NCBI GenBank assembly: GCA_963930775.1
Contig: OZ005702.1
Span: forward strand, 2,852,001-2,916,000
DNA length: 64,000 nt
Reading direction: 5' to 3'
Origin: Cliona cf. orientalis
Taxonomy: Eukaryota; Porifera; Demospongiae; Clionaida; Clionaidae
The position numbers were made by a program, and so were the translations under genes. Below, one piece after another: positions 33,601-46,585 of this stretch (positions are counted from its first letter, which is position 1; each line of letters starts with the position of its first letter). The notes below the pieces were generated by a model, which did no database searches, was not told the DNA's origin, and saw only the letters and a list, made by a program, of their open reading frames with translations.

Positions 33601-36592
33601 AGGCAAGATATTCACTGCCAAAAGTGCAAGGATGGCCACGGCCCAGCTCTGTTCTATGATGGTGTTATGTGTGCTGATTGTTCCAAACATAGACATTTTT
33701 GGATTCTGAATCTGCTCTTTCAGTTGAGCTGTGTAGCAATCACGTACTTGGCTGTCATTTTACTTCAGATCAAGGGAACTTCTTGTCCACTTAATATCAC
33801 AATTACTTATAGTCAGTTGAGTGTAAACATCCTTATGATTAGCTCACGTCTGCATAATAAGCTGGTTTGTCGCTTTGGGCAGAAATTTGCTGTCATGGTG
33901 CTGACGATATTTGGTATCCTCAATTTAGATTTCTTTCACTTTTTAATCCCTCCTTTGTGCATCCACCCTTCAACCAGACCCATCGATATGCTTCTCCTTG
34001 ACTATGTGATTGCCATTTCTCCCTTCATTTTCACAGTATTCTGTTACCTATGCATTACTCTTCACGACAGAAACTGCCACAATAGAGTTCTTTACTACTT
34101 AAGCTCTCCGCTAAAGCAATGCTTTCAGTCACATACAAATTGGAATCCTAAGGAGACAATCCTCAACACTTTTGCCACTTTCCTTCTCTGTGGCTACACT
34201 AAGCTCTTGTTTGTATCCGTCAATCTTCTTGTTGGTGTCCGTTCTTACAACAGCCTCGGTGAAGTAGTTCCCAACTCCACTGTTCTGCTCTATGATCCAA
34301 CAATCAGGTTCCTTCATTCCAAACACATTCCATATGTAGTCATAGCATTGTCGATAATCTCCACCTTTATACTTGTACCTCCTCTGCTTCTGCTCATCTA
34401 TCCAACTCAAATCTTCAGAAAGTGCCTCCAATACTGTGGGTTTCAAAACTGGGGCATTCTCCACATGGTCATGGACATCTTTCAGGGATGGTATAAGGAT
34501 GGAACTGAAGGCATGGGCGACTATAGGCCATTTTCAGCGCTGTACATGTTGCTTCGAATTGGGATTGGTTGTACATTTATCGTCATACTCTATACTGATA
34601 ATGACGGTGTTCGACTGGATCACATTTTTGGGATAATTCACATTCTGCTAGGACTATTTTACTACACCGCCAGGCCTTATAAGAAAAAGTGGATGAACAA
34701 TGCAGATGGGTTTCTTCTTGTTTTCACTGGAGTTATTCTGCTGCTGACCGACTATCATGGACACACATACATCCTAGTTGCCATCATCGCTAGTGCTGTG
34801 CTTGCACTAGTATACCTGTACGCAATGTGCAGATGCCTTAGGATTTTTTGCAAGATCTCTCTACAGTAGACTTCCGTTCATCAGCAATAGGATGGAACAA
34901 TAGTAGGATTAGCTACTTCAGGTGCTTCATAATAATGATAGCCATATAGAATACTTAGCACACAGTATCCATACTTAATATTTATCAGTACAATATAATA
35001 TTATTTTGCTGGCTCAATTGAAAGCAAGAAGCTTTGTACATAGTAATGGGCTGCAACCTCAAAATTTCACCAAATTTTCCACAGGAATTTTTTGAGGAAA
35101 ATGTTTTAATACCAGAAGATAGCTCTCCGTGAGCGCTATCCGATGGTTCTTGAAATGCGATTGTACATAAAACTGTGTTGGAACCACAATTTTCCCTTAA
35201 CGAAAATGAGGCTAATGGAAATTGCTGCAAAGTTGAATTGCATAATTCAGCCACCAAATGATTGTCCATTCAATGACCTATCTAACGCAATTTGTTTCAT
35301 GAGCATACTCTCACCCAGAGCCAAGATATTTTCGGGCCCTTAGAGGTTGGATATTGCTACTGTAATAAGTGCCAGTACCGTAAACCGTGAATATTTCATG
35401 TCTAAAATATTTCATGCGGTAATTTTTTTGCGTTAAATAATTTTCAGACAAATGACCCTGCACCGCACTGTCATTAATACTACACATGCATTTTCGTGCG
35501 TTGAATTTTCGCATAAGCCAGGCTGTCCGAAAATATTTTAATAATGAAATATTCATGATTTATGGTATGTTGCATGTACATGTACACACATTGTATAGCA
35601 GCTGTCAGAAATCTTTCATCCCAAAGAGAGGTCATTATATTGCATGTACTCATTTGTCTTGTTGCCATGCTAACCATTCCTGTAAGACCAAACCACCACA
35701 TACTTCCTTTGTGCTAAAGCATCTGACATATAGGCTCCATGTGTGGTTACTATTCGAGGGTGCAGGCTATTAATCGAGGTGCAGCTTCTATTCGAATAAA
35801 TACAGTACTTTCTAATTACGGTGTCACCCTAATTTAAGCACCACTTGGTAGATAACAGCAATTACTTGCTTTAAATGGAGCAACAGTGTGCAGTGTTATG
35901 TATATCACTATGAACATCACACATTGAATGTAATTTTGTGTTCCAATTTAAGCACCAAGCCTGGGAAACTACCTTTTTGGTGCTGTAATTAGAAAATTGT
36001 AATCAGTGATGAGATATGGAATGTTGCCTAACTCTGAAGTTTGCATCTCTATACACAATGACGTTCACTTTGCGACTGAATAATTATAACACTGCAAGAA
36101 AGATCGCAGTCTCTAGATGACTCACATCATCTGGTTGGGCAGTACAAGTGATGGGAGCAGATCCAATGAATAAGACCCACTGGACCAGTTTATTAAACAT
36201 TGATAGGACTTGGTCCCTGATTTAATATGGCCCGGGCCTGCGCTTTGGACAACCCCCGGCACCCGATAACAGGCCAAAACAATACGGAGCATTCTGATTG
36301 GCCCTGCCATCCTTACAGTAGCACAACATCTCAAGCATAGTATGATACCAGACCCTTCTTCTCCGTGAAGGGGAACAGGTCTGCCAGAGGCCAAACTTTA
36401 ATAGTATAAACCTATGGCGGTGATCAGTACACATGTACATGTATATTATATACATTGAGCACATTTGTTCACATTAAAGTGTGCTTTAGCACTGCCGGTA
36501 CCTTTTGCGTGTGAGAATTCTTCCTCAAGTATTGTCTCCAAACGATCGTCGTAGCTGGGCTCCATCCTGTCCTCAGTGTTGCATGTGCTCAT
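21625..36592 (-). CDS. MOCOS: Molybdenum cofactor sulfurase, ten exons
   Basis: Minus-strand exons in order: 36502-36592, 30899-32003, 30172-30291, 26570-26843, 25060-25200, 24528-24747, 23938-24295, 23382-23727, 22766-22870 and 21625-21675. All junctions keep frame (936 aa; ATG at 36592, or an in-frame ATG at 36565). The enzyme transfers sulfur from cysteine onto the molybdenum cofactor to activate xanthine dehydrogenase and aldehyde oxidase. The N-terminal NifS-like PLP domain shows [12 protein letters not shown], the PLP-lysine motif [11 protein letters not shown] and the sulfur-carrying cysteine region [11 protein letters not shown]. The C-terminal MOSC part begins LYLYPVKSC and carries [11 protein letters not shown]. 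Oddities are a Ser/Thr/Asp-rich insertion inside the NifS domain (roughly 31420-31740), a first intron of 4.5 kb holding another gene, and a very short final exon (LFGIYL, then stop) that removes the usual last MOSC strand; that exon is the least certain. Confidence 0.9.
23740..23818. repeat. GGGAGA-rich microsatellite
   Basis: Purine-rich GGGAGAGA/GGGAGG tract immediately upstream (in gene sense) of MOCOS exon 8. On the coding strand it is a pyrimidine tract next to the acceptor. Confidence 0.85.
26375..26565. repeat. Pyrimidine-rich low-complexity tract
   Basis: TCTCTTTC, C-runs and CCCT repeats directly after the MOCOS exon 4 donor. The long Lys/Arg/Glu/Gly-rich minus-strand reading frames across it are artefacts of this repeat. 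Confidence 0.85.
28616..28897. mobile_element. MITE with ~40-bp inverted termini
   Basis: Left end AGGCCAGACCAATTAAATAA... matches the reverse complement of the right end near 28860-28897 (...TTAAATTGGTCTGGCCTT) with a few mismatches. It is about 280 bp and non-coding, inside a MOCOS intron. Confidence 0.7.
29241..29423. mobile_element. Mariner-type MITE with TA target duplication
   Basis: 23-bp termini CCGTAGG(A/T)CGGGTTTTAATT... at 29241-29263 and, reverse-complemented, at 29401-29423, differing at one base. The element is flanked by TA at 29239-29240 and 29424-29425, the Tc1/mariner signature. Interior is 137 bp, AT-rich and non-coding. Confidence 0.85.
32567..32898. mobile_element. MITE-like element, TA-flanked
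   Basis: TA then CAATGCAAGGGCGGCACAGA at the left is mirrored by TCTGTGCCGCCCCTGCAATG then TA at the right (two mismatches in 20). About 330 bp. It lies in MOCOS intron 1 upstream of the nested gene. Confidence 0.7.
33232..34869 (+). CDS. Cys-rich multi-pass membrane protein nested in MOCOS intron 1
   Basis: 545 aa from ATG 33232, uninterrupted. The frame is open back to an acceptor-like CAG at 33190, so an upstream exon is possible. A hydrophobic N-terminal segment ([15 protein letters not shown]) is followed by an extracellular Cys-rich part that ends [19 protein letters not shown] and CADCSKH, a pattern like the ephrin-receptor/GCC2-GCC3 type Cys motif. After it come about eight strongly hydrophobic helices (for example [19 protein letters not shown] and [18 protein letters not shown]). 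A Cys-rich ectodomain joined to such a helical bundle is seen in large uncharacterised families of sponges and cnidarians; ligand and signalling role are unknown. It lies on the strand opposite MOCOS, between exons 2 and 1 of that gene. The short ectodomain suggests a missing 5' exon or a truncated member. Confidence 0.75.
   Translation: MAVVTSSMPTLIGVLAAVWLTESIWKVQSLNLDGCSLWHVRNTMTAKCEPGSNLDGRIQFDESKQLITVSRGLCVTWDEDSQRAEASYCLFIPCMIDHTKRSYTIPTNISGAELNQRTCRGYHRQDIHCQKCKDGHGPALFYDGVMCADCSKHRHFWILNLLFQLSCVAITYLAVILLQIKGTSCPLNITITYSQLSVNILMISSRLHNKLVCRFGQKFAVMVLTIFGILNLDFFHFLIPPLCIHPSTRPIDMLLLDYVIAISPFIFTVFCYLCITLHDRNCHNRVLYYLSSPLKQCFQSHTNWNPKETILNTFATFLLCGYTKLLFVSVNLLVGVRSYNSLGEVVPNSTVLLYDPTIRFLHSKHIPYVVIALSIISTFILVPPLLLLIYPTQIFRKCLQYCGFQNWGILHMVMDIFQGWYKDGTEGMGDYRPFSALYMLLRIGIGCTFIVILYTDNDGVRLDHIFGIIHILLGLFYYTARPYKKKWMNNADGFLLVFTGVILLLTDYHGHTYILVAIIASAVLALVYLYAMCRCLRIFCKISLQ
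35040..35345 (+). repeat. Interspersed repeat (relative at 54985-55400)
   Basis: Shares ordered blocks with 54985-55400: CAAAATTTCACC versus CCAAATTTCACC, AGAAG(A/G)TAGCTCTCC, and CAATTTGTTTCATGAG near its end followed by CAGAGCC(A/G)AGATATT. It is diverged and non-coding. Confidence 0.65.
35376..35567. mobile_element. MITE with ~35-bp inverted termini
   Basis: TACCGTAAACCGTGAATATT at the left, mirrored by AATATTCATGATTTATGGTA at the right, with inner homology extending to about 37 bp. The terminal TA may be the mariner-type target duplication. About 190 bp, in MOCOS intron 1. Confidence 0.7.
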
Positions 36593-36765
36593 GATGTGCT
36601 GCAGCGCTGCACCTATTATGGCCATGCACCAACACCGTGATATCTCAAAAAAATGCACACCTGTCCCGCCCATCCTACAATCAAGGTGAGCACTATTTGG
36701 AAGTCCAGGGTGAGGGTCGCAGATCGTGCATCAACCAGAATTAAGACTGCGCCAGTATTAAAGTC
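36593..36765. promoter_or_regulatory. Bidirectional promoter of MOCOS and PGGT1B
   Basis: Only 173 bp separate the MOCOS ATG (36592, minus) from the PGGT1B ATG (36766, plus). No TATA box stands out. The arrangement is seen directly; co-regulation is inferred. If the in-frame minus-strand ATG at 36673 were used for MOCOS, the gap would shrink to 92 bp. Confidence 0.65.
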
Positions 36766-40482
<3,717 letters not shown>

Positions 40483-41766
40483 TATATTATAGTCCCTCTA
40501 TTGATTTTAGTGTTGTATTATGAATCAGATGTTCTTATTTTCTCATTACACTATTGTTATGTATAGATTCTGTAATTATCTGGTAATTTTTACCTATACC
40601 AGCTGGTCATAGTATTAATAATACTATTGTGTCCCGGGTAATTAAGCACTAAACATAACTTGCGATTTAGCTTGCATGGGTGCTTACCTGGGATATTCCA
40701 TATGTACGTATAGAAGCTGCTACATTGACCTATTAAATGTGATATACAGTGTTTGCTCCTAGCCTGCCTTGAAGAACGCGACACTTTGAGTCACTATACA
40801 GTGGAAGTATTGCTTCATAAATTTCAACAAGATTAACCTTTCACATAACTAGTGGTGATGAAAATCATCTGTGCGGGGCGAACTTTCGCAAAAGTCACAA
40901 GATTTCTTTGAAAGCACATAGGCACGCATGCGCACATGGGGTTGGTACCCCAATAGCTAGGTCTGAGAAGCTACCACAACAGTGAAAGTATCACAGATTG
41001 CTAGTATAGTAGCTATAGTCCAATAATGTTGATCATCTATACTTTAGTAGTCTACATGCCATGACCATGAGTCCAAGTACCTGTAGCCAGGCCCTGAGAG
41101 GATAGCAGTCATCTTCAGGCTTGCAATACTGGGACGGGATGTCTGGCTAAGTGCTTGCAATACATACTAAGTTATTCAATTCACTGGTCCGTTAGCTTTG
41201 TGTGTCCATCTGGAGATTCATCATGATAATCTCAATAACTCAAACTATGCATAGTGTGTAACTTGCAAGACTAGTATCCTCCAGTGTAAGTAACATACCT
41301 AAAATTCCAGGGGAATTATTGCTAAAGTCAGTATGGAATAAGTACATCATGTGCAAGTGTATTCAGAACTAGGAGTACAGTGATAACTATAATTGTATAA
41401 TTATGGAGTGAGTCAAGAATGATTACAAAAAGTTAGAAAATTAATGATCTTTTGTGCTAATGATGCTGTATACAGGTGTGCACATGTACATGCACTGAAA
41501 ATATCATCGTCACAGATCAGTATTTCAGCAAGCTATACTGGGGAATGGGAATGGGAATGGGGTTAAATTCCACAACAGCTTCATTGGTATTACTCTAACC
41601 GTTAAAAATAAATTAATCACCCCTGAAACTGGATAGCTACTTTGAATTCCAATCGAGGGTGTGTGTTGCACACTAGTCTAAACCACTAAACTACTCTATG
41701 AGTTCCAGGGCTTTGTGTGTACAGTGCAACATTTAAAATAGAAAAGTTATTATTTTGTGAATTATC
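40483..41766. other. Intergenic space between PGGT1B and the kinase gene
   Basis: No gene seen. It contains the inverted relative (40845-41110) of the 15.3 kb repeat and a short GGGAAT triplication near 41540. The kinase promoter presumably lies at the right end; no TATA box was assigned. Confidence 0.5.
40845..41110 (-). repeat. Interspersed repeat, inverted copy of 15290-15590
   Basis: Reverse complement shares TACTTGGACTCATGG, AGCAATCTGTGATACTTTCA, GGGGTACCA and CACAGATGATTTTCATCA with the 15.3 kb copy in the same order. Both are diverged. Confidence 0.7.
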
Positions 41767-44473
41767 ATGGCTGTGTTCACTGGATTTGAGCCATACAAGC
41801 TGACTGGAGTTGGAGTAGGTGAAAAAGAGCTGGGACATGGCTCCTACGCCACTGTACTGGAAGTGGAATACTTGGGACTGAAATGTGCTGGCAAAAGGAT
41901 TCATGAACTGCTACAAAGGCAAGGAGACAGCACCTATACCATTTGCAGATTTGAAGAAGAATGTCGTTTGCTCAGTCAACTACGCCATCCAAACATCGTC
42001 CAGTTTCTCGGAGTTCATTTCCAACCAGGAAAGCAAGTACCAATTCTAGTCATGGAGTTTCTGCCTACCAACCTCAATTCATGCATTGAGGAATATGGAA
42101 TTCTCCCAAACGAGATCAGCTATTCCATTCTTCATGACGTTGCTCTTGGTTTGTACTACCTCCATAACCAAACCGTTGCAATCATTCACCGAGATCTCTC
42201 GGCTAATAATGTCCTGCTTACTTCCAACATGACTGCCAAGATATCTGATCTGGGTGTAGCCAGGATCCTCAATCTCACCCCTCTACAGCGCATGACACAG
42301 AATCCAGGCACTGCTGCTTACATGCCCCCTGAGGTGATGACTGCCGACCCAAAGTACGATACGAGCATTGACATCTTTTCCTATGGCATCCTGATGATCC
42401 ACGTACTTAGTGGTAGGTGGCCGGAGCCACAGGAGGGGCAAATACGTCATGAATCTGGCAAAATGATCCCCGTAACTGAAGCTGAACGAAGGAACGTTTT
42501 TCTTCAAACCATTGGAAACGATCATCCTTTGATGAATCTAATCCAGCGATGCATTGATAATGATCCAAAACACAGATCTAACATCAGGGAGATAGTGCAA
42601 CAGACAAGAAGGCTGACCTCACAAATTTCATTTGATTTTCCCAGCAAAGTTGAAGTCCTGAAACACTTTCAGGTACAAGAAGGGAAAGCAGATTCTGAAA
42701 AGAGGGCAGAGAATGACCAGCCAAGAGATCTAGACTCAAGTGGACAAGTTGAAAGATTTGATTTAGTCCAGATGCAACTCCAAGTTCGTGACCTTACTAC
42801 TCAGAAACAACTGCTTGCAGTGAAAACTGAAGCCGAGTTGACAGAAACGCGAGTCAAGATTGAGATTTTAGAACAAGAGAGGAGCAGACTTGAGGCTCTG
42901 TTAGCAGAGGAAACTGCATCAAGGGAGATACTAGAAGGAGAAATAACACATTTGAAGACAAGTATCATTGCACTTAAGAGTACAAATTTGACACTGGAAG
43001 CCAATGTTTCAAGAAATGATGCTACAATTGCAAGAAAGGAGGTAGAGCGGGAAGCAAGCGTGAAAGCACTGGAAGAGAAAGACTCCATCATATCAGGGAT
43101 GAGGGAACAGCTCACTAAAATTAGGGAGTTTCTGTCTATAAAACAACAGGTGAGCAATGCATAACGCAGTTCTATTTGCATGCTAATTGTCATAAGAGTG
43201 GTGATACATTATGAATTGGCTGGAATCATATTGATGGTGCATAGAGTCACAATAATTTGTGACCATGGAAGTACATATAATATTATTACGACAATGTCAC
43301 ATTGCATGTTACGGTACTACATGTACTGCCATAACCAATGTCATGGCACACCAACAACTGGGGATAGCTGGAATGTGTTGTAAGTAGCATGCTTAATTTA
43401 ATTAAACAGCAAGAATCTCTAGTGTGTATGTGTGGTCTTTAAGTAACTATGCCACCCACTGGTCATGGTGATATGGCTGCTCTATGTACCGTTAATTCAT
43501 ACAACTTCAGGTCACACAGGCCACCATAACCTGGAAATCCTGTTCTGACCTACCCATTGAAATATCAGAGGCAAAGACAACAGTTATTGGTGGCAAGGTC
43601 TACTGTGGTGGGGGAGTAACTAATAAAGCATTCAACGATGACTTTCATGTCTACTGCTATGATATATCACAAGATACGTGGTCAGTACTACCGCAACTAC
43701 CGGTCAGATTCTTTGGTGTGGGTCGAATCAACGGCACCGTAGTTGCAGTTGGAGGAACCACAATGGGTGTAAAAGGAATGAAACAAAACATATCAGACGG
43801 AGTGTACTCATACAATGAGCAATTGCAACAGTGGGAGCAAACCATACCGCCCATGCCGACAGGTAGACATTCCCCCGGTGTCTTGAGCCTTGAATCTGCA
43901 CTCATTGTTGTGAGTGGATACACTGCAAACCAAGAACTAGCCAATAGCGTAGAGATTTTCATGCGAAGTACATCACAGTGGTGCAGGACGGATCCACTAC
44001 CATTCTGTTGTTGTGATGTGTCAATGGTTGCTAATGGCAGTCGATTGTACGTGCTAGGAGGATTCCAGGATCCAGTATGCCTAAATCAAGCCGTCTATGC
44101 CTCAGTTGATGATCTTTTTCGAAACGCTGTACCAGCCAATCTGGTAGCGCATACTGATAGTGATGACAGCAACCACAATGCATGGAAGCTACTGCCTGAC
44201 ACTCCCATTCATAGACCAGCTGCAGCCATGATGGCAGGATGCCTCCTCGCAGTAGGTGGGAGTGGAACGTCACAAGGAATAGTAGACAAGAAGGAAGTCT
44301 ATGCGTACTCTCCCTCCACTGAATCCTGGATCTACGTCAGCAATTTACCCGCCCCTCTACGTGAAATTTCTATATCACATTTGTCACCTGTGGAGATCCT
44401 AGTGATTGGAGGTCAGAAGAACGATATAAAAATGAAAACAGTCTACAAGGGAACCATAAATCTCAAACTGTGA
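41767..44473 (+). CDS. TKL-type protein kinase - coiled coil - kelch fusion
   Basis: Two exons, 41767-43149 and 43511-44473, phase 0, 781 aa. Residues 15-280 are a protein kinase: Gly loop ELGHGSYATV, Lys43 in CAGKRI, Glu64 in the C helix, HRDLSANNVLL at 141-151, DLG at 161-163 in place of DFG, and MPPE for the APE motif. All catalytic residues are present, so activity is likely, and the HRDLSANN loop fits tyrosine-kinase-like families. Residues about 330-460 form a charged heptad coiled coil (KIEILEQERSRLEALLAEE). Exon 2 encodes a kelch propeller with repeated GG...Y...W blades (TVIGGKVYCGGG, LYVLGGF, LAVGGSGTS, ILVIGGQ). The intron divides the kinase-coil from the kelch part almost exactly. 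Without the splice, exon 1 would end four codons into the intron. Probably a cytosolic signalling protein using the propeller for substrate or scaffold binding (inference). Confidence 0.9.
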
Positions 44474-46196
44474 ATCAAACACAATTGAATACAAAATTAA
44501 CGTTTTGTGTTACATGCCAACTTGCACTACTACTCAGTAATAGTACTAAGTGTATCCCCGACATTAACACATTTGATTTCATTTGTATTCCCCAGATTTG
44601 AAGTTATCATCCCAATATATACCAGAACTTTTATTTTCTTGTATTACGTACCTTGCACCAATTTTGTCAGTTTATACCATCATTAACCCTCGCTGCAAGT
44701 GGAGGGTTACTGCAATCGCTTGGAAATTTTTGTCCATCCGTCTACCCCTTTTTTCTCTATGAAATTTTAATGCATTTTCATAATGGTTGGACAGATAGCT
44801 GAAAGGCTAGTATTGAAATCCTCCCACAGGACAGACAGACACAAAATTAATATAGGGTGACAGACAGGGCTAAGCTTCACAAGGGGAACGTAAATGGGAT
44901 TTGAAAATATTGGGGGGAGGGACTGTTAATAACAAATGAGGACAGAGAGTTCCCTGAGATAGGGATGACATCAATAAAGAAGGAGTGATGGTGGGAGAGG
45001 AGGGTTGCTAGAGAATTTTGTTGTGGGGGTGTCGGAAGGAAGAGGAAGGGTGATTAACAAAAATTGTAGCTAGGTGGTATGGAATCCGAATGCGAGAGAG
45101 CTTTTTGGTATTGTTGTACACTATCTTTAGTTTGATGTTTCTTCTGCGGGTTTGGAGAGGTTGCCAGTTTAGTTTCGACTGCAGCTCAATCTTGTGCACA
45201 GACCAATTCGTTGTGACAGTCCACCCAGCAAACTTTTGGATATTATCAAGGTGGTTTATGTCTTTCCTGTGCCGCAATGGCAAGGATCGTCATAGAGAAA
45301 GTGTGCATACGTGGCATAGTCATGTTAAGTCCTGCCCAGTGGAGTAGTAGGTTTACAAGGTACCTACCTCAGGTATATGACTGATTGCCATTTTGTGCTT
45401 TGCTGGTCGGTTGTCAATCAGTGAGCTACAGTGTAAACAGGCAGGGTGGCTCTCAAGTGCATAATTCAGATTAAGTATGTCACAGAGGCTTTCAGTTTAT
45501 ATAGTGACATAGCCAGCTAGGTGCCTCACGGCCATCCTCCAACTCCTAGATCATGCACCGACTCTGAAGAGAACAGTACTAGAACCCCGTTTAAGTGCAG
45601 GGTATAATTGTGTTCAGGTGCAGGGGTATGTAGTTCAATACTCCTGATACTGAACGGGAATAGCGGTAGGGTTCTGCACTCCTGTGTGTTCATTAGTAAC
45701 TGTTAACTACTATTCCCTGTGCTAGGTTCCTATAATTGTAGCCATCATAGGTGGCGGAAGCAGGGGGCACCAGGGGCAAGTGTCCCCAGCCTGAAGTAAG
45801 GACAGTGCCCCTCCCCCCCTTCCAGAGCAACTGAAGCCATGCAAACACATATGCTATTAATACTATGACTGCCATTGTTGTTTGATTCTAGCTGGTATCT
45901 TGAGTAAGTCAGGCAAAACCCTGGACCAGGTCACATTATTATAAAAGAATGAATGATTAAACTTAAGGGTAGATTTATGGATTATAATTCTGTACATGGT
46001 AACATGTGTCCCCCCCCCCCCCCCCCCCCCCCCCCCACTCCCGACGTCTTCTTCCGCCTATGACCATGGACACATAACTCAATTCATCACTTTTTTAGAG
46101 TGAATTTGAAAGTGCATTATTTGATTTTGTAATAGGCAGCTAGGAATTTTATTGCTCGGAGTGCTCTTCTGAGGGGTTCCATAGTACGGATTAGTA

Positions 46197-46268
46197 GCCT
46201 TATCACCTCAGTTAGCAACAGCTGGCTATGCTATGACTAACCATCTGTTTCTAACTGAGGTGATAGGC
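46197..46268. ncRNA. pre-miRNA-like hairpin (candidate)
   Basis: Arms 46197-46221 and 46245-46268 pair over about 24 bp with one bulge and one mismatch, loop 23 nt. Size and shape suit a small-RNA precursor, but it could equally be a foldback transposon. No expression evidence can be seen from DNA. Confidence 0.3.
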
Positions 46269-46306
46269 CGTGTTCATGAAATGGCCGCAGCCTATATGAT
46301 CTCACG

Positions 46307-46334
46307 TGCCAGCCCCTCCTCTGAGGGGCTGGCA
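46307..46334. repeat. Perfect 12-bp hairpin, 4-nt loop
   Basis: TGCCAGCCCCTC then CTCT then GAGGGGCTGGCA. It lies 38 bp after the larger hairpin and about 250 bp before the zinc-finger gene. Confidence 0.85.
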
Positions 46335-46585
46335 TGCGAGACTAATGCGAGATTATATCTTCACAACTTCAGAACCTCGCTCAGTCATTTATTAATTTGC
46401 AGTGATTTGGTCCAGGGTTGACTCTTGATCTCTTCTGCATCACAAGGCCTACTGTGATTGGCTAATTAGCACATCAGCGGCAATTTTGCTTGAACTTCAT
46501 AAACTTTGTAACCGGGATAGCCACGCCCACTACTTGCTAGGTGGCAATGGTGGGCGGGGCTAGTTGATAATGCTGCAGCTGTAGC

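Larger units (their letters stand above)
44474..46585. other. Intergenic space upstream of the ZNF474-like gene
   Basis: No gene seen. About 44684-45692 is related to 57079-57622 (same order, for example ATTAACCCTCGC, CAGAGGCTTTCAGTT, TCTCAAGTGCATAATTCAG), so it belongs to the duplicated module. It also contains a C-run at 46010-46036 and two hairpins at 46197-46268 and 46307-46334. Confidence 0.6.

Noticed and set aside
34129-34464. 111-codon minus-strand frame inside the nested receptor gene
   Set aside because: Shadow of the hydrophobic plus-strand gene.
43165-43510. Read-through of the kinase frame into the intron
   Set aside because: Frame ends four codons after the donor; splicing to 43511 keeps phase 0 and yields the kelch domain.
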